From positions 1 through 64,000 of the forward strand of contig NZ_JAYGIL010000008.1 in assembly GCF_034931025.1 (NCBI RefSeq): a DNA stretch of 64,000 bases. The letters run 5' to 3'. Each line of letters opens with the position of its first letter. The stretch's first letter is position 1. Under the pieces are notes generated by a model, which was not told where the DNA came from, searched no databases, and saw nothing but the letters and a program-made list of their open reading frames with translations. The DNA is from Arcicella gelida (lineage in GTDB: Bacteria > Bacteroidota > Bacteroidia > Cytophagales > Spirosomataceae). Both the position numbers and the translations under genes were made by a program. Below are positions 1-8,157 of the stretch, one piece after another.

Positions 1-136
1 TTTACAACTAGGACACGATAACATAGAATAATACAAGTTTGAGTAAATAACTCTTTTTACACAAAGTTATACCAAAGTTAATCTAAAATGATAGAGAACA
101 TTACTTGTTTTACACTACCCAATATTTTTTGTAATA

Positions 137-1030
137 ATGTTTGCTCTTAATTCTTTTAGTCAAATTAAAGATAAAGAGGAATTAAAAAAAGTATCAAATG
201 AGATACTGACATACATTAACAAATACTCAATAGTAACTGACTCCATAAATTGGAAAGAATTCAATGAGGACATTTCAACGAAAATTGCACAATTGAATGA
301 CGTAGATTCAAGTGGAATTATTTTTTCTTCAATTTAAAATAAGTTACGACAGTATGGGGACTTTCATTCATTTTATTATGATAAGTCTAAATCAACAAAA
401 TTGGTATCAAACGATACGGCTTTAATATACCCATCCTCAAAAATTATTGACAATTCAATTGGTTACCTTTTTTTACCTACACATCTATCAATGAATCAGA
501 AAGAAAATTTTATTTATGCCGATACATTAAGAAAACAAATTGAATTATTAGATAAAAAACATCTCATAAAAGGCTGGGTTGTAGATTTAAGGGAAAATAG
601 AGGTGGAAATATGTGGCCAATGTTAGCAGGGCTAAACCCAATTATTGAAGATGGCACTGTTGGATATTTCGTGACTAAAGGCAAAGCAATAAAATGGAAA
701 AGCAATTCTAAAAATACTTATAAATGCAAAAACTTAAATAATAAGATAGCAATATTAATTGATACATTAACTGCAAGTAGTGGCGAAATGACAGCAATAT
801 CATTATTAGGCAGAAAAAATTCAAAATCTTTTGGTAAAAGAACAAGTGGTTATACTACAGCAAACCAAAACTATAAATTATCAAACGGAGCAATGCTTTT
901 TTTAGCGACTGCCTATTGTGAAGATAGAACAAAGAAAAAATATATTGGAAGAATAACTCCCGATGTTGAAGTTTTAGATAATGCAGAAACCATGATTGAA
1001 TATAAAAAATGGTTACTTGAAAAAAAATAA
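137..1030 (+). pseudogene. S41-family (C-terminal processing-like) peptidase, broken by an in-frame TAA
   Basis: One reading frame runs from ATG 137 to the TAA ending at 1030 but is interrupted by TAA at 335-337. The part after the stop reads on in the same frame through a GDFHSFYYDK stretch, typical of the S41 substrate-binding region. It continues with VVDLRENRGGNMWP and LIDTLTASSGEM; the Ser in TASSGE is the expected nucleophile. Family members are secreted or periplasmic serine proteases. The N-terminus is also damaged: the frame before ATG 137 reads as a hydrophobic, signal-peptide-like stretch but is closed by TAG at 92-94, while an ATG at 88 lies in another frame. No intact protease can be made without readthrough. 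A separately translated C-terminal piece from TTG 401 is possible but would lack the N-terminal part. Confidence 0.75.
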
Positions 1031-1043
1031 ACTTCCTTCGCTA

Positions 1044-1066
1044 GTCTAAGTGTTTTTCACTTAGAC
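1044..1066. repeat. Short perfect hairpin GTCTAAGTG-5-CACTTAGAC
   Basis: The arms are 9 bp and perfect around a TTTTT loop. It lies just after the broken S41 gene. It is the first of three unrelated-stem hairpins within 200 bp that all open with GTC and close with GAC. It could act as a terminator, but no T-run follows directly. Confidence 0.7.
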
Positions 1067-1083
1067 CAACAAATAACTCAAAC

Positions 1084-1216
1084 TAGTCGTAGGTTGTTTC
1101 CTACGACTCAAAATGTTAGAGAGCATAATGTATCAGGGATAAATATTCCTTTTGCCTTGAAGCATTTTAATATATTCAATAAGCCCTTTCGAGCATGAGG
1201 CTCTTCCTTGTTTTAG
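1084..1216. repeat. Dispersed intergenic repeat, copy A, with 9-bp hairpin at 1085-1108
   Basis: This stretch aligns with 9150-9295 (copy C) and partly with 1941-1985 (copy B). Shared words include TTGTTTCCTACGACTCAAAATGTTA, split here by small changes, then AATGTATCAGGGAT and ATATTCCTTTTGCCTTG. Copy A lacks about 12 bp that copy C has after AGAGC. It opens with AGTCGTAGG-TTGTTT-CCTACGACT, a perfect hairpin. Read on the minus strand, copies A and C can encode similar short peptides (for example ILIPDTF in copy C), so a decayed gene end is possible; I do not recognise the family. Confidence 0.7.
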
Positions 1217-1236
1217 GTCTTAGGAAATCCTAAGAC
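1217..1236. repeat. Short perfect hairpin GTCTTAGG-AAAT-CCTAAGAC
   Basis: 8-bp perfect arms with a 4-nt loop, at the end of repeat copy A and about 65 bp before the likely start of the next gene. Same GTC...GAC form as the hairpins at 1044 and 1085. Confidence 0.65.
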
Positions 1237-1303
1237 TAGTTTGGGAATAATACAAAAAGTACTACAAAACTTTCACATATTAGCGAGTTGGCAGCAAACA
1301 AAA

Positions 1304-1828
1304 ATGACTTACCTCAAATTTATAACAGGACTTTTATTAATCACACTGTCCACTAGTAGACAAACCTCAAGTGTAACAAATACTAAAAGTTTGGAGATAA
1401 ACCGAGAGTATCCTTCCTACATAATTTTTGGAATCTTTTGTGGTGAATGTTCTGGACATTGTTCGACGATGTATCGTTACAATATGATGGGCAATTCAAA
1501 TACATTATTTATTGACACTACTGACAGTTATTTTAAAAATTATGGCAAAGTTGTTTGTAAGACACAAATAAATGACATTACAAAATTCCAGACTATCAAC
1601 AAACTCGTTCAACACATTCCAAAAACATTTTTAACGACAGACAAAAAAGAGCAAACTTTTGGTTGTCCTGATTGTGGAGATTGGTGTGGGATTTATTTTG
1701 AACTTGGACAAGGTACGACAATTAAGAAATTCTACATTGATTATAAGGAAGACGAGCTTGGAAAAGAAGTAAAAGATTTTGGCGAATTTATAAAAGCAGC
1801 AATAACAGAATTGAATAAGCAAAATTAA
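1304..1828 (+). CDS. Secreted Cys-rich protein of unknown function
   Basis: I do not recognise the family. The preferred start is ATG 1304, because it gives a short signal peptide (MTYLKFITGLLLITLSTS) directly at the N-terminus; an upstream TTG at 1241 would add 21 residues that look non-coding. The mature part carries two Cys clusters, FCGECSGHC near the N-terminus and GCPDCGDWCG near the C-terminus, six Cys in all. This suggests disulfides or metal binding in the periplasm or outside the cell. It stands alone, between repeat copies A and B, with no operon partner. Confidence 0.55.
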   Translation: MTYLKFITGLLLITLSTSRQTSSVTNTKSLEINREYPSYIIFGIFCGECSGHCSTMYRYNMMGNSNTLFIDTTDSYFKNYGKVVCKTQINDITKFQTINKLVQHIPKTFLTTDKKEQTFGCPDCGDWCGIYFELGQGTTIKKFYIDYKEDELGKEVKDFGEFIKAAITELNKQN

Positions 1829-1940
1829 ATCTGTATTGCAAGTCTGCAGCCAATAATTAAGGTTTCGTGGTGGCTACAAGCCAAATCATGAAAGAATTGG
1901 CGGACGTCTAGTCTAGCAGTCGGCTTAGTTAATTTCTCAA

Positions 1941-1985
1941 TCTAGTCGTAGGTTATTTCCTATGCCTCAAAATGTTAAAGAGTGT
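1941..1985. repeat. Dispersed intergenic repeat, copy B (partial)
   Basis: Matches the first 45 bp of copies A and C: CTAGTCGTAGGTTATTTCCT followed by ATGCCTCAAAATGTTAAAGAG. The hairpin is imperfect here (CCTATGCC instead of CCTACGAC). Similarity fades after about 1985. Confidence 0.6.
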
Positions 1986-2058
1986 CACGCTCATAATTAT
2001 TACCCCGTTGGTTGATTGACTATGTTTTAAATAAATACCTTTAATTTTTTATAAAACC

Positions 2059-2805
2059 TCATACTCTGCCACCACCATTTACAATTATTTGCTGACCATT
2101 TACCCAAGCACCTTCTGGGCTAGCAAGAAATGCCACTATACCTGCGATGTCTTCAGGTTCGCCCATTCTTCCTAGGTTCATTGCTTGCCCAATCCTTTCC
2201 AATTCTTCTTTCGAAACCTCTTTATCCATTAAAGGCGTCTTTGTTGGGCCTGGAAAAACACTATTTACTGAAATTTGGCGATGACCAAGTTCCTGTGACA
2301 ATATTTCAGTAACTACTTTGCCAGCGGCTTTACTAGGAGCATAAATACCAAGACCCGCTGCTGGATAAAGTGAACTTGTGGAAGAAATCTGAATAATTCG
2401 TCCACCATTCCTAACGTGTTTGGCGGCCTGTTGTAACACAAAGTAGGTTCCTTTATAATTTACCGCATTGATACGGTCGAAGTCAGCTTCAGTAACATCA
2501 GTAATAGGAATACCCATAACCGCAATACCAGCATTGGCTACAACAATATCAATACCGCCAAATGCTGTAAGGACATCATTATAAAGCTTAGTGATTTCGA
2601 CTACTGAGCTAACATCTGCTTGGAATCTTATGGCTAATCCTCCAGCTTCTTTGATTTTATTCACTACTTCATCGGCTTGTTGGGGGTTTCCCATGTAATT
2701 AATGGCTACTGCAATGCCGTCTTGTGCTAAACGGGTGGCAATAGCACGACCAATACCTGTTGCTGCTCCTGTTATTAGTGCTACTTTTTTTGTTGATACT
2801 GTCAT
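2059..2805 (-). CDS. SDR-family NAD(P)-dependent oxidoreductase
   Basis: A 248-aa classical short-chain dehydrogenase/reductase. It has the N-terminal cofactor motif TGAATGIGRAIA, the NAG motif (VVANAGIA) and the catalytic Ser with YAPSKAA (Tyr-x3-Lys). It closes with the usual INGG-like end (VNGQQIIVNGGGRV). It probably reduces a ketone or oxidises an alcohol; the substrate cannot be inferred. It is the last gene of a minus-strand set with the FMN reductase (13 bp upstream) and pirin, which suggests a small redox operon. Confidence 0.88.
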   Translation of the reverse strand: MTVSTKKVALITGAATGIGRAIATRLAQDGIAVAINYMGNPQQADEVVNKIKEAGGLAIRFQADVSSVVEITKLYNDVLTAFGGIDIVVANAGIAVMGIPITDVTEADFDRINAVNYKGTYFVLQQAAKHVRNGGRIIQISSTSSLYPAAGLGIYAPSKAAGKVVTEILSQELGHRQISVNSVFPGPTKTPLMDKEVSKEELERIGQAMNLGRMGEPEDIAGIVAFLASPEGAWVNGQQIIVNGGGRV

Positions 2806-2818
2806 GATTGCTTATTTT

Positions 2819-3358
2819 TTACCCCAAAAAATCTACCTTTACTTTTTCAATTTTCGTTTTAAGCTCGGTGGCAAATTCAGTATTTACAATTCCGTTTTCA
2901 ACATCAAAATTTTCGTAGAAACTTGGCAATAAAAACGTTTCAATAACTTTTGCACCATAATATGGAAGTGTATTTTTGGCTAATTCTAATACCGAAGCTC
3001 CACCTCTTAATCCTGGAGAAGTAGCTAATACAAAAACGGGTTTGTCGCCAAATGCTTTGCGTTCGGGAACAATAGAAATCCAATCGTAAATATTTTTAAA
3101 AGCAACTGAATAAGACCCATTGTTTTCTGCAAGTGCAATAAGCAATAAATCACTTTCGTCAATTTTTTTGGCAAAATCTAGTGCCAATTGTGGGATGCCA
3201 ATCGTAGGAATTTTATCTACGCCAAACAATGGCATTTCATAATCATTCAAATCCAAAACCTCTACAGAATGGTTCTCGAAAAAAGTAGAGGTATGAGTTA
3301 CTAATTTTTTGTTGATAGAAGCAGTACTGTTACTTCCTGCAAATGCTAATATTTTCAT
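2819..3358 (-). CDS. NADPH-dependent FMN reductase-family flavodoxin-fold protein
   Basis: 179 aa. It starts with the flavodoxin-like MKILAFAGSNSTASINKKL, the FMN phosphate-binding loop of the NAD(P)H:FMN/quinone reductase family. A NNGSYSVAFKNIYDW segment and LATSPGLRGGASVLE follow, as in that family. It likely reduces FMN or a quinone with NAD(P)H in the cytoplasm. It lies 10 bp downstream of pirin and 13 bp upstream of the SDR gene, same strand, so the three are probably cotranscribed. Confidence 0.85.
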   Translation of the reverse strand: MKILAFAGSNSTASINKKLVTHTSTFFENHSVEVLDLNDYEMPLFGVDKIPTIGIPQLALDFAKKIDESDLLLIALAENNGSYSVAFKNIYDWISIVPERKAFGDKPVFVLATSPGLRGGASVLELAKNTLPYYGAKVIETFLLPSFYENFDVENGIVNTEFATELKTKIEKVKVDFLG

Positions 3359-3368
3359 GGTCTTAGTT

Positions 3369-4235
3369 TTATTTTGTTAATTTAATTTTTCCGTATTTTC
3401 CAGCATAAAAATCTCGATAAGCATCTGCTATTTCGCCTTGGGTATTCATTACAAATGGTCCTTCGGCTACTACAGGCTCTGTATATTCTTCACCACCAAA
3501 AAGTAATATATCAATGGCTACTTCGAATGTGTTTTTTAGCTCAATTTCACCTGCTTCTCTATCAAATTCTACAAACTCTCCTTTTTGGAATTCAGTATCG
3601 TTTAATACCGCATTTTGCATGGGTAAAAAAGCTGCAACTTCAATTTTATCTTTTATTTCAAACGAAAATTGTTTTCCTGCATTCAAATGAATATGATACA
3701 AAAACTGCACTGAATAATTTGGAATAATTGAACTCAATTCTTCGTACTTGCCTACAATTATTTTTATCCATCCATCTTCGTTAGGTAATGTTTTTATAGG
3801 TACTTCATTGGCTTGAATTGCTAAATGAGCAGGTTTTTCAGCTTTGTTTTTTGCAGGTAGATTAATCCAAAACTGAAAGCCTTGGATATATTTACTATCC
3901 GTTTGGCTATCGTAATTAAAATTCTCATCGTGGATAATTCCATTGCCTGCTTTCATCCATTGAGCCCCACCCGAATGTATTTTGCCAGTATTTTCAGCAC
4001 TATCAAAATGTTCTACTTCTCCCTGAAGAATATAAGTCAATGTAGCAATGCCCCGATGTGGATGCACCCCCATGCCGTTTTTTGTGATGGTTTCTTTGAT
4101 TGCAGGAGCAACATAATCAAGAAATACAAAAGGCCCAACTTTGTCGGTATAGCGATTGGGCAACATTCTACTGATACTTAAAGGACCTAAATCGGCACTA
4201 CTTCCTTTTGTTGAAAAACTTGTTTGCTTTTTCAT
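3369..4235 (-). CDS. Pirin-family cupin protein
   Basis: About 288 aa from ATG 4235 (MKKQTSFSTKG). I chose this start over an in-frame ATG at 4316 because the extra 27 residues resemble translated intergenic DNA and would cover the regulatory hairpin at 4302-4331. Pirin features are clear: FVFLDYVAP, the metal-binding HPHRGIATLTYILQGEVEH and HSGGAQWMKAGNGIIHDE. Pirins bind iron and some act as quercetinases or redox-linked co-regulators. First gene of the pirin/FMN-reductase/SDR operon. Confidence 0.9.
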   Translation of the reverse strand: MKKQTSFSTKGSSADLGPLSISRMLPNRYTDKVGPFVFLDYVAPAIKETITKNGMGVHPHRGIATLTYILQGEVEHFDSAENTGKIHSGGAQWMKAGNGIIHDENFNYDSQTDSKYIQGFQFWINLPAKNKAEKPAHLAIQANEVPIKTLPNEDGWIKIIVGKYEELSSIIPNYSVQFLYHIHLNAGKQFSFEIKDKIEVAAFLPMQNAVLNDTEFQKGEFVEFDREAGEIELKNTFEVAIDILLFGGEEYTEPVVAEGPFVMNTQGEIADAYRDFYAGKYGKIKLTK

Positions 4236-4269
4236 AACTATATATTTTAATGATGTAAAATTGCACCCA

Positions 4270-4331
4270 AACGAAGCCCTAAAACGATGAGATTTGATAA
4301 AAAAAAGCGTTGACATATATCAACGCTTTTT
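4270..4331. promoter_or_regulatory. Hairpin terminator plus conserved promoter module upstream of pirin
   Basis: AAAAAGCGTTGA (4302-4313), loop CATATA, TCAACGCTTTTT (4320-4331) is a 12-bp perfect stem. On the minus strand it ends in a T-run, so it looks like an intrinsic terminator of the NTF2-fold gene. The core also reads TTGAC-ATAT-ATCAA, close to an FNR/CRP-type TTGAT-N4-ATCAA box. About 30 bp beyond it (GATGAGAT-TGATAAAAAAA and the GGGCTTCG region) is shared with the module at 4855-4916. Confidence 0.6.
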
Positions 4332-4373
4332 GAAATTTGTTTAAAAGCATATCGGTTTAACTTGATATCGCTA

Positions 4374-4802
4374 TTATTCAGCAAAACTACCACCGCTCAT
4401 TGCTTTCATAAAAGCTTGCGGATTCCAGTATTCACGGTAGTTTACAATAAGCCCATCACGGAAAGTTACAAAAGTGGCATAGCTCATTTCGTAAGGATTA
4501 CCATTGCTAATTACTACCCCAGATGCACTCCATTCTGCAATGGCAACATTTGCATCATCAGTAGCATAGATTTTTAAGGTAGGGATAGTTTTTACATCTA
4601 TAAAACTTGGGTAGTTACGTAAGTATTCATAAAGTGCCTCACGACCTTCAAACCTAGCTGGTGTACCTTCAGGGGCAAAAGGAAATTCTGCAACCACATC
4701 CTCAGCACAAAGCTCTGACCAACCTTTCATATCCTTGGCAAGAAATGTATCTAAACTATTACGAAGAAGTTGAGTAGCTGCTGTGTTTGTTGTATTTTCC
4801 AT
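4374..4802 (-). CDS. NTF2/SnoaL-like fold protein (ketosteroid isomerase superfamily)
   Basis: 142 aa, the normal length for a single-domain SnoaL-like or NTF2-fold protein. Typical segments are the first helix with a conserved LDTFLAKDMKGW, then LCAEDVVAEFPFAPEGTPARFEGREALYEYL, and the C-terminal strand pair FVTFRDGLIVNYREYWNPQAF. Members are small isomerases, hydrolases or binding proteins; the substrate is unknown. It lies between the Crp/Fnr regulator and pirin on the same strand, and has its own copy of the duplicated regulatory module. Confidence 0.8.
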   Translation of the reverse strand: MENTTNTAATQLLRNSLDTFLAKDMKGWSELCAEDVVAEFPFAPEGTPARFEGREALYEYLRNYPSFIDVKTIPTLKIYATDDANVAIAEWSASGVVISNGNPYEMSYATFVTFRDGLIVNYREYWNPQAFMKAMSGGSFAE

Positions 4803-4854
4803 GTTATTAAAATTTAATGTTTTTATTTACTGATTTTACGATACAAAATTGCAT

Positions 4855-4916
4855 CATAGCCAAGCCCCTCAACGATGAGATATGATAAAAAAAACCGTTG
4901 ACAAATATCAACGGTT
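4855..4916. promoter_or_regulatory. Second copy of the hairpin/promoter module, upstream of the NTF2-fold gene
   Basis: AACCGTTGA (4893-4901), loop CAAATA, TCAACGGTT (4908-4916), followed on the minus strand by eight Ts: an intrinsic terminator for the Crp/Fnr gene that ends at 4945. The core TTGAC-AAAT-ATCAA again resembles an FNR/CRP box. The flank CGATGAGATATGATAAAAAAA matches the module at 4270-4331, and both flanks are followed by a TGCAATTTT motif before the start codon. Confidence 0.6.
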
Positions 4917-4944
4917 CTGTAAAATCAAGATTTAAAATGGAAAA

Positions 4945-5526
4945 CTATCTCATCGCTTGTTTTCTGATTCTGCTTAACGTTTCTTTGGTAATTCCCAAAA
5001 AAGAAGCAATGATGTGTTGCGGAAATCGTTGAATAAATTGTGGGTGATTCTCTGCAAATTCTTCATAGCGTTTTTCTGCTGTATTACTGATAGTAGAGCT
5101 TAATCTTCGTTGGTTAGCAATGGCGTTTCTTTCATCCATTAGTCTTATCATTTTTACCAATGCAGGTATTTTTTCCATTAAATCCAACATTTCGGCTCTT
5201 GTAATAATAAGCATTTCGGTATCTTCCCAAGCATCAATATTATATTTCGAAGGGGCAAGCATAATAGAGCTTTCACGGTCGCCTGCCCAGTAGTTTTCAA
5301 TGTATAAATGAACGATATGCTCTACGCCTTTATCGTCAACACTGTATTGTCGCATAGCCCCTTTTATAATAAATCCAACATGCTTACAGACATCACCCTC
5401 TTGCAAAAAGTATTGTTTTTTTCTGAGTTTTTTGGGTTGAAAAGTAGCTCTAATTAAGGTTTCTTCTTCGCTTGTAAGGGGTAAATTAGCATATTGGTTG
5501 ATGTATGCCAAAAGGTTTTTATACAT
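4945..5526 (-). CDS. Crp/Fnr-family transcriptional regulator
   Basis: 193 aa. An N-terminal cyclic-nucleotide-binding-like domain (about residues 25-120: FLQEGDVCKHVGFIIKGAMRQYSVDDKG) is followed by a C-terminal helix-turn-helix (FLGITKETLSRIRKQ). This length and layout are common for Bacteroidota Crp homologues of the stress or redox type. There is no Cys cluster for an iron-sulfur sensor. It sits upstream of the NTF2-fold gene and pirin on the same strand and may control them through the TTGA-N6-TCAA palindromes in their leaders (inference). Confidence 0.85.
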   Translation of the reverse strand: MYKNLLAYINQYANLPLTSEEETLIRATFQPKKLRKKQYFLQEGDVCKHVGFIIKGAMRQYSVDDKGVEHIVHLYIENYWAGDRESSIMLAPSKYNIDAWEDTEMLIITRAEMLDLMEKIPALVKMIRLMDERNAIANQRRLSSTISNTAEKRYEEFAENHPQFIQRFPQHIIASFLGITKETLSRIRKQAMR

Positions 5527-5716
5527 TGGTTTTGATGATTAAATTACGCAGATGCAAAGGTATAAATAATGTTTCGTAATCTTAGTTCACTTGACTGTTC
5601 ATCATTTTGCTATCTACGTGCTATTCAATGTTGGTAATTTTCTGTTTCCTTATTTCCATAGGTGGTGGTTAACAATTACTTCGTCTTTAACTTAGCGTCT
5701 AAATATAATAGTGATT

Positions 5717-5929
5717 TTACTGGAAGTAGCTAAAACTCATCATTGATAACTTAGGCTTATCAGCCCAAATACCATAGTGCATGTACATTTCACCATAATG
5801 AATACATGGTAAACCTTCGGAAATAATATCAGTTTTTACAAAACGTCGACCTCTAATAAATTCTCCAACTTCCCCCAGCGGTTTCCACTCAACCACAATC
5901 CCTTCTAATAATTTATCTAACTCGCTCAT
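5717..5929 (-). pseudogene. hsdS: HsdS (type I restriction specificity subunit) N-terminal stub
   Basis: Only 70 aa. MSELDKLLEG, then VEWKPLGEVGEFIRGRRFVKTDI and GLPCIHYGEMYMHYG, is the start of the first target-recognition domain of HsdS, which is normally near 400 aa. After WADKPK the sequence turns into unrelated residues and stops. No conserved central repeat, second recognition domain or HsdR follows. A duplicate of its first ten codons lies at 6284-6317. Confidence 0.75.
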
Positions 5930-5944
5930 GCTCTAGTTTTATTT

Positions 5945-6280
5945 TTAATTAGTTTTTGTTTGCACTTCTGCAATAGCGATGGCTTTATGAAGTTTGTCAA
6001 TAAACCATTGTTTGTCTGGAAGTTGGGTAAGATACTGTGCTACTTTGATGTTTTCTTCTCCCAGCATTAATTGTTGCGACAGTGTCGCAATAATTTGTTT
6101 TCCATAGCCCGAATATACTTCGTGTTTTAAATCCACCAAAATATAATGACCGATAGACCAATATAAATGATTGGTAGCTTGGTTCAGATAAACAACTGCT
6201 TGCTGACCTGTTTCCTGTATTAGTTGCTTGATTTTGTCAAACAGCTCTTGCTTACCTTTATTTATTTTTTCTGAGTTCAT
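5945..6280 (-). pseudogene. DUF1016/YhcG N-terminal domain fragment
   Basis: 111 aa. LIQETGQQAVVYLNQATNHLYWSIGHYI and the following GYGKQIIATLSQQL correspond to the N-terminal DUF1016 domain that opens the neighbouring YhcG-type nuclease, but the PD-(D/E)XK domain is absent. It lies between two copies of an hsdS start. It is probably a remnant of a second YhcG-like gene, though a stand-alone N-domain protein cannot be excluded. Confidence 0.6.
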
Positions 6281-6283
6281 ATT

Positions 6284-6317
6284 TTTCAGTCCCTTCTACT
6301 ATTTTATCTAACTCGCT
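6284..6317 (-). repeat. Duplicated hsdS start (MSELDKIVEG)
   Basis: From ATG 6317 the minus strand reads MSELDKIVEGTEKYEL, almost the same DNA as the start of the hsdS stub at 5929 (MSELDKLLEGI). Similarity ends after about 34 bp, where the frame runs out of register into the start of the DUF1016 fragment. This is direct evidence of a rearrangement between hsdS copies. Confidence 0.7.
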
Positions 6318-6327
6318 CATGCTTGTG

Positions 6328-7344
6328 TTAGTTGTTATAAGCTTTTATTTCATTGACCAACAAGTCTTGCAATTGGTCTTTTGGTAATAAAAGCTGATAT
6401 TCTGCCACGCCAATAGGCTTATTGATGTCTTGGAGGGCAATTTCTACATCTAAATGGTCTTTATCGGCACAAAGAATAATTCCGATAGAATTATTTTCGG
6501 TTTCGCCCTTCTCCAATTTATCAAGTAACGACAGGTATAAATTCATTTTGCCTACATATTCGGCTTTAAAACTGCCTATTTTCAATTCAACAGCTACCAA
6601 ACTTCGCAAACCACGATGAAAAAAAAGCATATCTACAAAATACTCTTTGTTATTGTATTCTAAGCGGTGTTGGTTGCCAATAAATGTAAAGCCTTTGCCT
6701 AACTCCAATACAAAGTTTTTGATTTTTTCTACCAATCGTTTTTCTAATTCCGTTTCTTTTACTTTTTCGGTAATGCCCAAAAAGCCAAGATTATAACGGT
6801 CTTTAAACACTTCGTTGGCATAATCTGCATCAATGGCAGGAAGTGTTTCATTAAAATTGTGCGATTTTATTTGTGTTTGATGATGGCTGAAGCTATCCAT
6901 TTTGATGGCATTGAGCAACCAATCTCTGGACCAGCCTTTGGTAATTGCTTCGTTGGCATAAAAAAGTACAGCTTCGAGCGACTGAACTTTGTTGATTAAC
7001 AACAAATTATGTCCCCACGGCAAAACTGCGACAGCCTGTCGCAGTTTTAAGTCTGCCAAATAGTAACGCTCATAAAATCGTTTCATATCCCACAAATTGC
7101 GGGGCGATAAGCCCATATCGGGAAATTCTTTTTTGAGGTCAACCGAGAGTTGATTGACTACTGCACTACCGTAGCCTTCGACTAATTGTTTTTCAGCAAT
7201 CAACTTTCCAAGATTCCAATAAATCGATTGTGTGGCATTGTTTAATTGTTTGGCAACAATTATTCTGGTTGTACGAATTTGCTCAACCGCTTGTTTCAAA
7301 ATACGTTCGTATTCTTCTTTTTGTAGGCTTATTTCTTTGCTCAT
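6328..7344 (-). CDS. YhcG-family PD-(D/E)XK nuclease (DUF1016)
   Basis: 338 aa, full family length. The N-terminal DUF1016 domain (about residues 15-150: RIIVAKQLNNATQSIYWNLGKLIAEKQ, FPDMGLSPRNLWDMKRFY) precedes a C-terminal PD-(D/E)XK nuclease domain with EYFVDMLFFHRGLRSLVAVELK; the Asp of VDML and the E-x-K of VELK are the expected metal ligands. These genes are often inserted between type I restriction genes; the function is thought to be DNA cleavage or protection. It begins 3 bp after the hsdM stub, so it is probably still transcribed from the old hsd promoter. Confidence 0.85.
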   Translation of the reverse strand: MSKEISLQKEEYERILKQAVEQIRTTRIIVAKQLNNATQSIYWNLGKLIAEKQLVEGYGSAVVNQLSVDLKKEFPDMGLSPRNLWDMKRFYERYYLADLKLRQAVAVLPWGHNLLLINKVQSLEAVLFYANEAITKGWSRDWLLNAIKMDSFSHHQTQIKSHNFNETLPAIDADYANEVFKDRYNLGFLGITEKVKETELEKRLVEKIKNFVLELGKGFTFIGNQHRLEYNNKEYFVDMLFFHRGLRSLVAVELKIGSFKAEYVGKMNLYLSLLDKLEKGETENNSIGIILCADKDHLDVEIALQDINKPIGVAEYQLLLPKDQLQDLLVNEIKAYNN

Positions 7345-7347
7345 CGT

Positions 7348-7599
7348 TTAACCTTCAATCTCGTTTATAATGGCATCATCTTTTATATCGGGCGTTATAA
7401 TTTCATCAGATAAGTCGGCATATTTAATACTATCGTCGCCCCCCTCAATATAATTAGTAAAATTTTCACTGATAAATCGGTAGAACAACGTACCCAAAAC
7501 AAACTGTTTAAAATCCCACCCATCTACCGAGCCACGTACCTTGTTGGCAATTTTCAATATTTTAGCTTGTAATTCTGCTCGTTGAATTGTACTTGTCAT
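7348..7599 (-). pseudogene. hsdM: HsdM (type I modification subunit) N-terminal stub
   Basis: 83 aa that match the helical N-terminal domain of HsdM: KIANKVRGSVDGWDFKQFVLGTLFYRFISENF, then YIEGGDDSIKYADLSDEIITPDIKDDAI. Intact HsdM is about 500 aa and continues with a methyltransferase domain. Here the frame stops six residues after DDAI, without the SAM-binding and NPPY motifs. The deletion removed most of hsdM while leaving the start of the operon. Confidence 0.8.
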
Positions 7600-8157
7600 T
7601 TTTATTCTTTAATGAGTCATTTGTGTTTAATATCTTTTCCAATACTTCTTTCATGCCTGTTTGAAAAATGGTCGCTAAGATAGACCTAATATTTTAACTA
7701 TCTCTTTACGCAATAAAATTAATGGATTTATTGTCAATCCTTCCGTCTGTTGTTCGTCAAGATGTTAACCTTTAAAAAATTGTATTTACTCTTGAAGTTC
7801 AATTTCTAATTTTCAATGGCTTCTTTCGTAGGTGCATTTCTTGTTCTTGCAAATTCTACTGTATGTAATATATAAATACTGGTTTGTATAACTAAATAGC
7901 CCATTTCCCAAATGCCTTTCCCATAGGCTTCCACAAATATTTTTATCCAAGAGTCAGATGCTGTTTTGTCCCATTTCAAGAGCAAAGGTATGATCGTGTT
8001 CTTAACGCATGAACAAGGTCATGCCAATGTTTTCCAAAAAATCTCCACCCTTATGGGTTGTATTTATTTGGTAAAACCTTGTTCCTGCTAAACACTAACC
8101 TTTTATGCTCGTGAAACGAAACAAAGCATACTCCGACTCTTTACACGAATAAAAAAA
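7600..8157. other. Region upstream of hsdM stub, no convincing gene
   Basis: The minus-strand frame 8018-7806 is open for about 70 codons and ends in a plausible coding-like segment (WIKIFVEAYGKGIWEMGYL ... EFARTRNAPTKEAIEN), but it has no good start codon. I read it as a possible gene remnant of unknown family. The rest shows no recognisable feature. Confidence 0.3.

Noticed and set aside
1085..1108. CRISPR array from repeated hairpins near 1-2 kb
   Set aside because: Repeats are few, unequal, and not separated by spacers of constant length.
4236..4316. N-terminal extension of pirin (ATG 4316)
   Set aside because: It would cross the hairpin at 4302-4331, and the family starts at the MKKQ position.
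7806..8018. Minus-strand 70-codon frame as an intact gene
   Set aside because: No ATG, GTG or good TTG start near its 5' end; listed only as a possible remnant.
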